NCBI GenBank assembly: GCA_017473555.1
Contig: JAFUKO010000132.1
Coordinates: forward strand, 1 to 39,559
Length of the DNA stretch: 39,559 nt
Direction: 5' to 3'
Source of the DNA: Ruminococcus sp.
Lineage (GTDB): Bacteria; Bacillota; Clostridia; Oscillospirales; Acutalibacteraceae
Below the pieces are notes generated by a model. That model saw only the letters and a list, made by a program, of their open reading frames with translations, was not told the origin of the DNA and did not search any database. Of the stretch, positions 1 through 7,040 are shown one piece after another. Every line of letters begins with the position of its first letter. Within the stretch, counting starts at the first letter, position 1. The translations under genes were made by a program, and so were the position numbers.

Positions 1-38
1 CAACAGCGTTCTTCTATGGTAAGATGATGGTAGTTCAT
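1..38 (-). CDS. IS30-family transposase, N-terminal fragment cut by the window edge
   Basis: Reading the minus strand from the ATG at 38 gives MNYHHLTIEERC before the window ends. This matches the typical opening of IS30-family transposases (xYxHLTxEER, the start of the helix-turn-helix region). A GGGAGAG ribosome binding site lies just upstream on the minus strand. Only 12 codons are visible, so intactness cannot be judged. The family call rests on this short motif plus the terminal repeat at 116-140 and the matching C-terminal piece at the right edge. Confidence 0.6.
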   Translation of the reverse strand, partial: MNYHHLTIEERC

Positions 39-115
39 ATAAATCTCTCCCTTATTTTAGTTGTGTGGTAACTCTATTTTAACAGAGATTTGTATGAACT
101 TCTTCTTTTTTTAAC

Positions 116-140
116 TGTTGCACTTGATAGTATAATTCAC
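116..140. repeat. Terminal inverted repeat of the left IS30-like element
   Basis: TGTTGCACTT followed by a degenerate spacer and AATTCA lies about 80 bp upstream of the transposase start. The same pattern, in the opposite orientation, sits at 39473-39497 beside the transposase stop codon. The two therefore look like the left and right ends of one IS type, and chromosomal DNA should begin near 141. Confidence 0.55.
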
Positions 141-147
141 CAACAAA

Positions 148-182
148 GAAAAACGGTGTAGCCCTTTTGGGTTACACCGTTT
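148..182 (-). terminator. Intrinsic terminator of the PAP2 gene
   Basis: A 14-bp stem (AAACGGTGTAGCCC, arms 151-164 and 169-182, one G-U pair) with a 4-nt loop. On the minus strand it is followed by a T-run, as expected for the end of the leftward gene at 226-771. Confidence 0.8.
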
Positions 183-225
183 GTTAGTTTTAATTAAAGT
201 TTAGTTTTGATATTGTGCTGAAAAT

Positions 226-771
226 TTACATAAAGAAGTGTGATAGCTGAGCTTCGAAAATCAGATTGCAGAAGAAGCCGCTTAAGAATCCTAAAATAGC
301 ACCGCATACTACGTCGCTAAGATAATGTACTCTCAAGTACATTCTTGAAAAGCCGATTGTAACAGCGACAAAAAGTACAGGTAAAAAGATGTAAGGCGGA
401 CATCTGAACAATGTCACAGCAAAAGCTGTAAAAGACGAAGCTGTGTGACCTGATGGGAAAGAGTAGTCCTTTGGACGCTTGATGATAAGCTCGTCGTCCT
501 CTAAAAGTGAGCTCGGTCGCATACGTCCGATGATGTGTTTGATGATAATCTCGCCCAGAATGAAGGTTACACCTAGTGACAGCGTCAGGTAAACACCCGT
601 TGCTCTTGTCCTTTTCATAAGCATAAACGGAAAACATAAAGTTATCCACCAGATGAACGCTCCGTTGCCGAGTTTTGTGAAAAGAACCATTATTCTATTT
701 AGAAAGGGGGTATGAAGCTTAGCGATTTTCTCGACCAGTAAAGTATCGAGTCGCTGGATTTTTTTAAGCAT
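226..771 (-). CDS. PAP2-family membrane phosphatase
   Basis: Integral membrane phosphatase of the type-2 phosphatidic acid phosphatase superfamily (181 aa), with several hydrophobic segments. The three family signatures are present in order: K-x6-RP at residues 78-86 (KHIIGRMRP), PSGH at 106-109, and SR-x5-H at 142-149 (SRMYLRVH). The two histidines and the arginines would form the active site on the outer membrane face. Relatives dephosphorylate undecaprenyl pyrophosphate or phosphatidylglycerophosphate; the substrate here cannot be told from sequence. The start follows a strong AAAGGAGG site. It is a single-gene unit ending in the terminator at 148-182. Confidence 0.85.
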   Translation of the reverse strand: MLKKIQRLDTLLVEKIAKLHTPFLNRIMVLFTKLGNGAFIWWITLCFPFMLMKRTRATGVYLTLSLGVTFILGEIIIKHIIGRMRPSSLLEDDELIIKRPKDYSFPSGHTASSFTAFAVTLFRCPPYIFLPVLFVAVTIGFSRMYLRVHYLSDVVCGAILGFLSGFFCNLIFEAQLSHFFM

Positions 772-870
772 AGTTTCCTCCTTTGAATAGTATATATAGT
801 ATCATACCACAGAATGTGTGGTTTGTGTAGTACCTATTTTAATGGATGAGAAAAATTTTTCAGAAAAATA

Positions 871-899
871 TTGACAAATGGTTTTAATGGTGTTACACT
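871..899 (+). promoter_or_regulatory. Sigma-A promoter of the Ile T-box unit
   Basis: TTGACA (871-876), 17-bp spacer, TACACT (894-899). Transcription would start near 906, just before the T-box leader. The flank AAAATATTGACA is shared with the promoter at 3492. The 772-870 stretch before it holds only the PAP2 upstream region. Confidence 0.8.
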
Positions 900-905
900 A
901 AGCAA

Positions 906-1173
906 AAATCGAAAAAGCTGTGACGAAGACGGCTGTATTTATTTGTTTTCAGAGAGTCGGTGGAAGGTGCGAACCGATAACGAGTATATATGAAGCCCAT
1001 CACTTCTGAGCTGGAAGCCCGAACACCAAGAGTTAGTAGACGCTTTCCGTGATTGCTGCGTAAAGGCATAGGGGTTGTTGGACTCCGAGAGTGGCAGAGT
1101 AATCTGCAATTTGAGTGGTACCGCGAGTGTATTTTACACCCGTCTCAAAGGTTTCTTTGAGGCGGGCTTTTTT
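906..1173 (+). promoter_or_regulatory. T-box riboswitch, isoleucine specifier (ATC)
   Basis: Leader RNA that reads tRNA charging. Visible elements in order: GACGAAGA near the Stem I base, AGAGAG (951-956), the distal GGTGGAA/GCGAACC region, specifier codon ATC at 999-1001 followed by ACTTCTGAGC, T-box AGTGGTACCGCG (1114-1125), and a terminator with arms 1139-1150 and 1155-1166 plus a T-run at 1168-1173. The UGGU bulge would pair with an ACCA tRNA end, fitting tRNA-Ile (discriminator A). Uncharged tRNA-Ile should stabilise the antiterminator and switch on the downstream synthetase. The specifier was assigned by aligning the three leaders in this window on the conserved sequence after the codon. 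Confidence 0.88.
1139..1173 (+). terminator. Regulated terminator of T-box 1
   Basis: A 12-bp stem (CCCGTCTCAAAG with CTTTGAGGCGGG), GTTT loop and six T residues. It is the off-state structure of the Ile T-box. Its 5' arm lies just after the T-box, as expected for an antiterminator alternative. Confidence 0.85.
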
Positions 1174-1206
1174 GATTTTTGAATCATTTTTTCAGGAGGA
1201 GTTATT

Positions 1207-3477
1207 ATGGCTCAAGTTGAAACTCAAAAGCTATTAGAGGTAGAGGTAAGAATTAAAGAAATGAGAGAAATCTATGGTTTTTCTGAGCAGGAGATGGCAA
1301 AGAGAACCGAGGTTACTGTTGAGCAGTACGTTGATTTTGAAAGTGGTAAGCTCGACTTCCCATTCACATTTATTCACAAATGTGCTTTAGCATTTAATAT
1401 TGGTATTTCAGATCTTCTAGAAGGTAAGAGCGCTCTGCTCTCTTCATATACAGTAACCCGTAAGGGTCAGGGTCAGCAGACTGCTAAAGAAGACGGCATT
1501 TCTATCCAGAACCTTGCTCCTTGGTTTCGAAAGAAAATCTCAGAACCTTACTTTGTAACATACCAGTATTCACAGGAATTACAGAATAAGCCTATTCATC
1601 TTACAAAACACTCAGGTCAGGAATTTGACTATGTAATAAAGGGTAAGCTTAAAATTCAGGTTGGTGACAACGTTGAGTATTTAAGTGAAGGTGACAGCAT
1701 CTACTACAACTCATCAACACCTCACGGTATGATTGCCGTTGACGGAGCAGAGTGCCAGTTTGTAGCGGTTGTACTGCCTGGTGAGAACGAGTCTGAGGAT
1801 ATCATCCGTGACACACTTATGGCTCACAACGAGGTTCCTGATACAAAGCTCTTATGCGAGGAGTTCATCAAAACTACTGTTGACGAAAATGGTAGCTTGA
1901 AGGCTATCGACTTTGAAAACGAGGACAGATACAACTTTGCATTCGATACAGTTGACGCTATCGCTAAGAAAGACCCTGAGAAGCTTGCGATGATTCACGT
2001 TGACAGAGAAAAGAACGAGCGTAGATTTACATTCAACGATATGAAGCGTAAGTCAGCTCAGGCTGCAAACTACTTTAAGAGCTTAGGTATCAAAAAAGGT
2101 GACAGAGTAATGCTTGTATTAAAGCGTCACTACCAGTTCTGGTTTGCAATCTTAGGTCTGCACAAACTCGGTGCTATCGCTATCCCTGCTACAAACCAGC
2201 TTCAGGCTCATGACTTTGATTACCGCTTTAACGCAGCTGGTGTTTCTGCTATCGTTTGTACTGCTGACGGCGATGTATCACATCAGGTTGATATCGCTCA
2301 GGAGAAGTCACCAACATTAAAGACTAAAGTATTAGTCGGCGGTCAGAGAGAGGGCTGGCATAACTTTGACGAGGAGTTTGACCTCTTCTCAGCTCATTAC
2401 TACAGAAACGAAGATTCACCTTGTGGTGATGACCCGATGCTTATGTTCTTTACATCAGGTACCACAGGTTATCCTAAAATCGCTTTACATTCATATAAAT
2501 ACGCACTCGGTCACTTTATCACAGCTAAGTATTGGCACGGTGTTATGACTAACGGCGTTCACTTTACTATCTCTGACACAGGTTGGGGTAAGGCACTGTG
2601 GGGTAAGCTCTACGGTCAGTGGTTAAGCGAGGGTGCAGTATTCACCTACGATTTTGACCGCTTTGATGCTGCTGACATTCTTCCGATGTTCAAGAAGTAT
2701 AACATCACTACATTCTGTGCACCACCAACAATGCTTCGAATGATGATCAAGCAGGATTTATCAAAATACGATTTCACATCACTTAAACGTGCTACAACAG
2801 CAGGTGAGGCATTAAACCCTGAGGTTTACAAGCAGTTTAAAATGGCTACAGGTCTTAAGCTCAAAGAAGGCTTTGGACAGACTGAAACAACACTTTCAAT
2901 CGCTAACCTTGTTGGCGAAACTTCTAAGCTTGGTTCAATGGGTAAGCCTGTACCACTTTACGATATCCACATTTTAGATGCAGATGGAAACGATGTTCCT
3001 AACGGTGAAACAGGCGAAATCTGTATCAAGACATCCGACAAGGTTCCTTGTGGCTTGTTCCTTGGATATTACAACGATGACGAAAAGACTAAAGAAGTTT
3101 ACCACGATGGTTATTATCACACAGGCGACACAGCGTGGCGTGATGAGGACGGTTTCCTCTGGTATGTTGGTCGTGTTGACGACGTTATCAAGAGCTCAGG
3201 CTACCGTATCGGACCGTTTGAAATCGAGTCTGTTATCATGGAGCTTCCTTATGTACTTGAGTGCGGCGTATCAGCAGAGCCTGACGAGGTAAGAGGTCAG
3301 GTCGTAAAGGCTTCTATCGTACTTGTTAAGGGCACAAATCCATCCGATGACCTTAAGAAAGAAATCCAGAATTATGTAAAATCCCGTACAGCTCCGTACA
3401 AATATCCACGTATAGTTGTATTCAGGGATGACCTTCCAAAGACAATCAGCGGTAAAATCCAGAGAAACAAGCTTTAA
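1207..3477 (+). CDS. XRE-cupin-acyl-CoA synthetase fusion, Ile T-box controlled
   Basis: A 756-aa AMP-forming acyl-CoA synthetase with an unusual N-terminus. Residues about 15-72 form an XRE-type helix-turn-helix and about 115-192 a cupin barrel (EGDSIYYNSSTPHGM). The ANL adenylation domain runs from about 240 to the end. Its ATP motif TSGTTGYPK starts near 416, the YHTGD and GRVDD hinge motifs follow, and the acyl-adenylating lysine is K750 (SGKIQRN). The enzyme should activate a carboxylate with ATP and CoA in the cytoplasm. The Ile T-box and the paralogue beside the oxidoreductase operon suggest 2-methylbutyrate as substrate (inference). The start has a GGAGG site. The HTH may give a second layer of control or may be purely structural. 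An acetyl- or propionyl-CoA synthetase activity cannot be excluded. Confidence 0.88.
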   Translation: MAQVETQKLLEVEVRIKEMREIYGFSEQEMAKRTEVTVEQYVDFESGKLDFPFTFIHKCALAFNIGISDLLEGKSALLSSYTVTRKGQGQQTAKEDGISIQNLAPWFRKKISEPYFVTYQYSQELQNKPIHLTKHSGQEFDYVIKGKLKIQVGDNVEYLSEGDSIYYNSSTPHGMIAVDGAECQFVAVVLPGENESEDIIRDTLMAHNEVPDTKLLCEEFIKTTVDENGSLKAIDFENEDRYNFAFDTVDAIAKKDPEKLAMIHVDREKNERRFTFNDMKRKSAQAANYFKSLGIKKGDRVMLVLKRHYQFWFAILGLHKLGAIAIPATNQLQAHDFDYRFNAAGVSAIVCTADGDVSHQVDIAQEKSPTLKTKVLVGGQREGWHNFDEEFDLFSAHYYRNEDSPCGDDPMLMFFTSGTTGYPKIALHSYKYALGHFITAKYWHGVMTNGVHFTISDTGWGKALWGKLYGQWLSEGAVFTYDFDRFDAADILPMFKKYNITTFCAPPTMLRMMIKQDLSKYDFTSLKRATTAGEALNPEVYKQFKMATGLKLKEGFGQTETTLSIANLVGETSKLGSMGKPVPLYDIHILDADGNDVPNGETGEICIKTSDKVPCGLFLGYYNDDEKTKEVYHDGYYHTGDTAWRDEDGFLWYVGRVDDVIKSSGYRIGPFEIESVIMELPYVLECGVSAEPDEVRGQVVKASIVLVKGTNPSDDLKKEIQNYVKSRTAPYKYPRIVVFRDDLPKTISGKIQRNKL

Positions 3478-3491
3478 AATTTTGAAAAATA

Positions 3492-3520
3492 TTGACATAT
3501 TTCCAAAGTTATGATATATT
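3492..3520 (+). promoter_or_regulatory. Sigma-A promoter of the Val T-box operon
   Basis: TTGACA (3492-3497), 17-bp spacer, TATATT (3515-3520), with an expected start near 3527. It lies only 15 bp after the previous gene's stop codon. No intrinsic terminator is visible between that stop and this promoter. Confidence 0.8.
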
Positions 3521-3526
3521 ATTACC

Positions 3527-3799
3527 GTATTTTTTAAAAGGCTATGACGAAGAGTACACATTAGTATGACCTAAAGAGAGGTAGCGGTTGGTGGAAGCTA
3601 CCGGACTACAGCTTTTGTGTTTGTAGCTTCTGAGCCGAGAGGAAGAAAGCGTTTGTGAGTAGAACCTCTCCGTGATTGCTGCGTAAAGGCATAGGGGTTG
3701 TTAGACCTCGAGAGTGGCGATTGTATCGCAATTTGAGTGGTACCGCGGGTGATTATTACGCACTCGTCTCAAAGATAACTTTGGGACGGGTGTTTTTTT
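3527..3799 (+). promoter_or_regulatory. T-box riboswitch, valine specifier (GTA)
   Basis: Elements in order: GACGAAGAGTA at the base of Stem I, AGAGAG (3575-3580), a distal stem GGTAGC/GCTACC enclosing GGTTGGTGGAA, specifier GTA at 3623-3625 followed by GCTTCTGAGC, T-box AGTGGTACCGCGG (3736-3748), and the terminator at 3761-3799. Aligned on TTCTGAGC, the GTA codon takes the place of ATC in T-box 1. The UGGU bulge again fits a tRNA with discriminator A, as in tRNA-Val. The Stem II/III-to-T-box region is nearly identical to T-box 1, so the two leaders share an ancestor. The Val reading is a little less certain than the Ile and Leu ones because a CTACA/TGTAG pairing could enclose the codon. Confidence 0.82.
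3761..3799 (+). terminator. Regulated terminator of T-box 2
   Basis: A 14-bp stem with arms 3761-3774 and 3779-3792, ATAA loop, and seven T residues. It is the off-state of the Val T-box. It may also end read-through transcripts from the upstream synthetase gene. Confidence 0.85.
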
Positions 3800-3826
3800 C
3801 GTCCTAACAAAAAAGGAGAATGTATC

Positions 3827-6115
3827 ATGCAACAAATGACTGGACTTGACTACAAAATTCAGGAAATGGCGGCTCGTATCAGAGAGCTTAGAGAAATCCA
3901 GAACTTAACCGTTGAGCAAATGGCTAAGAAAACCGACGTTACGGTTGATGAATATTTAAGCTGTGAGGCTGGCAAAAGTGACTTGAACTTTGCTTTTATC
4001 TACCGTTGTGCGATGGCTCTTTCTGTCAACGTTACTGACATTATCGAGGGTTACTCACCAAACCTTAAGAGTTACTCTGTAACCAGAGCGGGTCTTGGTC
4101 AGAAAGTAGCTCAAGCTCACGGTATGACTTACTATAACCTCGCGTATGCTTTCCAGAACAGAATTGCCGAGCCTTTGTATGTTCGCTCAGTTTATGACGA
4201 AAATGCTCAGAATAACGACATCGAGCTCACAACCCACGAAGGTCAGGAGCTTGACATCGTAATCGAGGGTAACCTGATGGTTCAGGTTGGCGAGCACAAG
4301 GAGATTTTAGGCCCTGGTGACACTATCTACTTTGACTCCGATAAGCCACACGGTATGATTGCTGTTAACGGCAAGGACTGCGTATTCTACGCTATCGTGC
4401 TCAATCCTACAGGCGAGCCTATCCCTGAGCTTTCTTCCGGCAAGATTGTTGAGATTAAGAAAAAGGAAAGAAAGCACGAAGCTGACCGTATATATAAACA
4501 GTATGTTGATGTTGAAGAAAACGAGAAGGGTACACCTACTTCTATCAAGTTCAAGAACACAGACAACTTCAACTTTGCGTTTGACCTCGTTGATGCTCTC
4601 GCTGATAAAAAGCCTGAGAAGCTCGCGATGTTACATATTTCAAAAGACCACACAGAGCGTAGATTTACTTTCAAGGATATGAAGAAGGCATCCGCTCAGT
4701 GTGCTAACTACTTCAAGTCACTCGGTATCAAAAAGGGTGACAGGGTTATGCTTATCTTAAAGCGTCACTACCAGTTCTGGTTTGCAATGCTTGGTCTTAA
4801 CAAGCTCGGCGCTATCGCTATTCCTGCTCCAAACCAGCTTCAGGCTCACGACCTTGAGTACAGACTCAAGAGCGCAGGCATCTGTACAGTTATCTGTACT
4901 GCTGATGACGATGTTGCTCATCAGGTTGATATTGCAAGCGAGGATTATGACGGTCTCAAGAACAAGCTTATCGTTAACGGTGAGCGTGAGGGCTGGCGTA
5001 GCTTTGATGAAGAGTATACACTCTATTCAACACACTACAACAGAACCGAGGATGCTCCTTGTGGCGATGATTTAATGCTTATGTACTTCACATCAGGTAC
5101 ATCAGGCTATCCGAAGATTGCGGCTCACAACTACCGCTATCCACTCGGACATTTCCATACTGCCAAATACTGGCACAACGTTGACCCTGAGGGTCTCCAC
5201 TACACAATTTCAGACACAGGCTGGGCTAAGGCTATGTGGGGTAAACTCTACGGCCAGTGGCTGTGCGAGGCGGCAACCTTCGTTTATGACTTTGACCGCT
5301 TTGATGCTGCTGATATCCTGCCTATGTTTGCAAAATATCAGATTACAACATTCTGTGCACCACCAACAATGCTTAGAATGATGGTAAAACAGGATATCTC
5401 AAAGTACGATTTCTCCTCAGTTCAGCATATGACAACTGCAGGTGAAGCGCTTAACCCTGAGGTTTATCGTCAGTTTGAAAAGGCTACAGGCTTACAGATT
5501 ATTGAGGGCTTTGGTCAGACTGAGAGTACAATGATTGTCGGTAATATGACAGGTGCTCCTCATAAGATTGGTTCTATGGGTAAACCTGCTCCAATCTATG
5601 ATGTTATGCTCGTTGACGCTGACGGCAACGAAGTGCCTGACGGTGAGCCAGGTGAAATCGTTGTTAACCTCAAGAATGGTCATCCATGCGGTCTGTTTGT
5701 CGGCTACTACGGCGACGAAGAAAAGACCAAGGAAGTTATGCACGACGGTATTTATCACACAGGTGACGTTGCTTGGCGTGATGAGGACGGCTTCTTCTTC
5801 TACGAGGGTAGAGTTGATGACGTTATTAAGTCATCCGGCTATCGTATCGGACCATTTGAGATTGAGTCTGTTATTATGGAGCTTCCATATGTCTTAGAGT
5901 GTGGCGTTTCTGCTGCTCCTGATGAAGTGAGAGGTCAGATTGTAAAGGCTTCTATCGTACTTACAAAGGGCACAGAGGGTAATGATGACCTCAAGAAGGA
6001 AATCCAGTCTTATGTAAAGAGCCGTACAGCTCCTTACAAGTACCCACGACTTGTTGTGTTCAGAGATGAACTTCCAAAGACAGTCAGCGGTAAAATCCAG
6101 AGAAACCAACTTTAA
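3827..6115 (+). CDS. XRE-cupin-acyl-CoA synthetase fusion, Val T-box controlled
   Basis: A 762-aa paralogue of the gene at 1207-3477, with the same order: XRE helix-turn-helix (about 18-75), cupin (about 120-198, with GPGDTIYFDSDKPHGM), and AMP-forming acyl-CoA synthetase (about 245-762). The ATP motif MYFTSGTSGYPK starts near 419 and the catalytic lysine is K756 in SGKIQRN. The two proteins are very similar throughout, including the last 100 residues, so this is a tandem duplication. It is the first gene of the operon that carries the oxidoreductase and aminotransferase. By specifier and context, isobutyrate to isobutyryl-CoA is the likely reaction (inference). The start follows a GGAG site 8 nt upstream. 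Confidence 0.88.
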   Translation: MQQMTGLDYKIQEMAARIRELREIQNLTVEQMAKKTDVTVDEYLSCEAGKSDLNFAFIYRCAMALSVNVTDIIEGYSPNLKSYSVTRAGLGQKVAQAHGMTYYNLAYAFQNRIAEPLYVRSVYDENAQNNDIELTTHEGQELDIVIEGNLMVQVGEHKEILGPGDTIYFDSDKPHGMIAVNGKDCVFYAIVLNPTGEPIPELSSGKIVEIKKKERKHEADRIYKQYVDVEENEKGTPTSIKFKNTDNFNFAFDLVDALADKKPEKLAMLHISKDHTERRFTFKDMKKASAQCANYFKSLGIKKGDRVMLILKRHYQFWFAMLGLNKLGAIAIPAPNQLQAHDLEYRLKSAGICTVICTADDDVAHQVDIASEDYDGLKNKLIVNGEREGWRSFDEEYTLYSTHYNRTEDAPCGDDLMLMYFTSGTSGYPKIAAHNYRYPLGHFHTAKYWHNVDPEGLHYTISDTGWAKAMWGKLYGQWLCEAATFVYDFDRFDAADILPMFAKYQITTFCAPPTMLRMMVKQDISKYDFSSVQHMTTAGEALNPEVYRQFEKATGLQIIEGFGQTESTMIVGNMTGAPHKIGSMGKPAPIYDVMLVDADGNEVPDGEPGEIVVNLKNGHPCGLFVGYYGDEEKTKEVMHDGIYHTGDVAWRDEDGFFFYEGRVDDVIKSSGYRIGPFEIESVIMELPYVLECGVSAAPDEVRGQIVKASIVLTKGTEGNDDLKKEIQSYVKSRTAPYKYPRLVVFRDELPKTVSGKIQRNQL

Positions 6116-6128
6116 TTTACATATATAA

Positions 6129-6800
6129 ATGATTATGAGAGATTTTAAACGAATTACTTTGCTTTGCGGGCACTATGGTAGTGGCAAAACAAATGTTGCT
6201 GTTAACTTTGCATTAGAGCTAAGAAAACAGCGTGACAGGGTGGCTATCGCTGACCTTGATATTGTCAATCCGTATTTTCGTTCAAAGGACTCTAGCTCTG
6301 AGTTTGAAGACAACGGCATCCGCCTTATCTGCTCAGAATTTGCTAACTCCAATGTCGATATTCCCGCATTGCCACAGGATATGTACGCTATAACCGATGA
6401 TAAAGAGCTTTCTGTTATTATCGATGTCGGCGGCGATGACAGAGGAGCACTCGCTCTTGGTCGTCTAGCCCCAAAAATAGTTGAAGAAAACGATTACGAG
6501 ATGCTGATGGTAATTAACTGCTATCGTCCGCTTACTCGTGATGCAGAGTCTACTATCGAAGTTATGCGTGAAATTGAATATGCAGGACACATAAAATTTA
6601 CGGGAATTATCAATAATTCAAATTTGGGTATTGCTACCACCCCCCAAGATGTGTTAAAATCTATAAAATACGCAAAGGAAGTGGCAAAACTGTCAGACCT
6701 TCCTCTGCTGTACACTACCGTCACTGACGATATATATAATGACTTATGCGACAAGATAGAAAACCTCTTGCCACTGAGTCTTCAGGCAAGACCTGTATAA
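6129..6800 (+). CDS. ParA/MinD-like P-loop NTPase in the 2-oxoacid oxidoreductase operon
   Basis: A 223-aa cytoplasmic P-loop protein. The Walker A motif GHYGSGKT (residues 14-21) is followed by ADLDIVNPYFRS and VIIDVGGDDRGA, which resemble the switch and Walker B regions of the SIMIBI (ParA/MinD/CobQ) class. It lies 13 bp after the synthetase gene and 26 bp before the ferredoxin gene, so it is almost certainly co-transcribed. It could help assemble cofactors or iron-sulfur clusters for the oxidoreductase, but nothing in the sequence proves this. The upstream ribosome binding site is weak. ATG at 6129 or 6135 are both possible, and translation may be coupled to the gene before it. Confidence 0.75.
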   Translation: MIMRDFKRITLLCGHYGSGKTNVAVNFALELRKQRDRVAIADLDIVNPYFRSKDSSSEFEDNGIRLICSEFANSNVDIPALPQDMYAITDDKELSVIIDVGGDDRGALALGRLAPKIVEENDYEMLMVINCYRPLTRDAESTIEVMREIEYAGHIKFTGIINNSNLGIATTPQDVLKSIKYAKEVAKLSDLPLLYTTVTDDIYNDLCDKIENLLPLSLQARPV

Positions 6801-6826
6801 GATTATAAGGAAAGGGAGAGTTTTTA

Positions 6827-7033
6827 ATGGCTAAATTAACATTCAAAACTGACAACTGCAAGGGTTGTGGACTGTGCGTTGAGGCTTGTCCAAAGAACTT
6901 GCTCATCCTTGCAAAAGACGAAATTAACAAAAAGGGTCATCATCCAGCTGTTATCACTGACGAGAGCAGTTGTATCGGTTGTGCTTTCTGTGCAACAATG
7001 TGCCCTGACTGCGTAATTAAGGTAGAGAGGTGA
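6827..7033 (+). CDS. vorD: Ferredoxin-like delta subunit of 2-oxoacid:ferredoxin oxidoreductase
   Basis: A 68-aa protein with two 4Fe-4S cluster motifs, CKGCGLCVEACP near the N-terminus and CIGCAFCATMCP near the C-terminus. Together they can hold two clusters. It starts the four-gene set for a multi-subunit 2-oxoacid:ferredoxin oxidoreductase and would pass electrons between external ferredoxin and the TPP site. The start is preceded by AAGGAAAGGGAGAG. Its small size and position fit the delta subunit of VOR/KOR-type enzymes. Whether the enzyme prefers branched 2-oxoacids or 2-oxoglutarate cannot be read from this subunit; the vor symbol follows the operon context. Confidence 0.85.
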   Translation: MAKLTFKTDNCKGCGLCVEACPKNLLILAKDEINKKGHHPAVITDESSCIGCAFCATMCPDCVIKVER

Positions 7034-7040
7034 GAAAACA

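Noticed and set aside
3605-3627. TAG/TTG-like alternative register for the Val specifier, or a CTACA/TGTAG hairpin hiding it
   Set aside because: Alignment on the conserved CTTCTGAGC places GTA at the specifier position, equal to ATC in T-box 1. The hairpin could form but would remove the specifier loop expected in a T-box.
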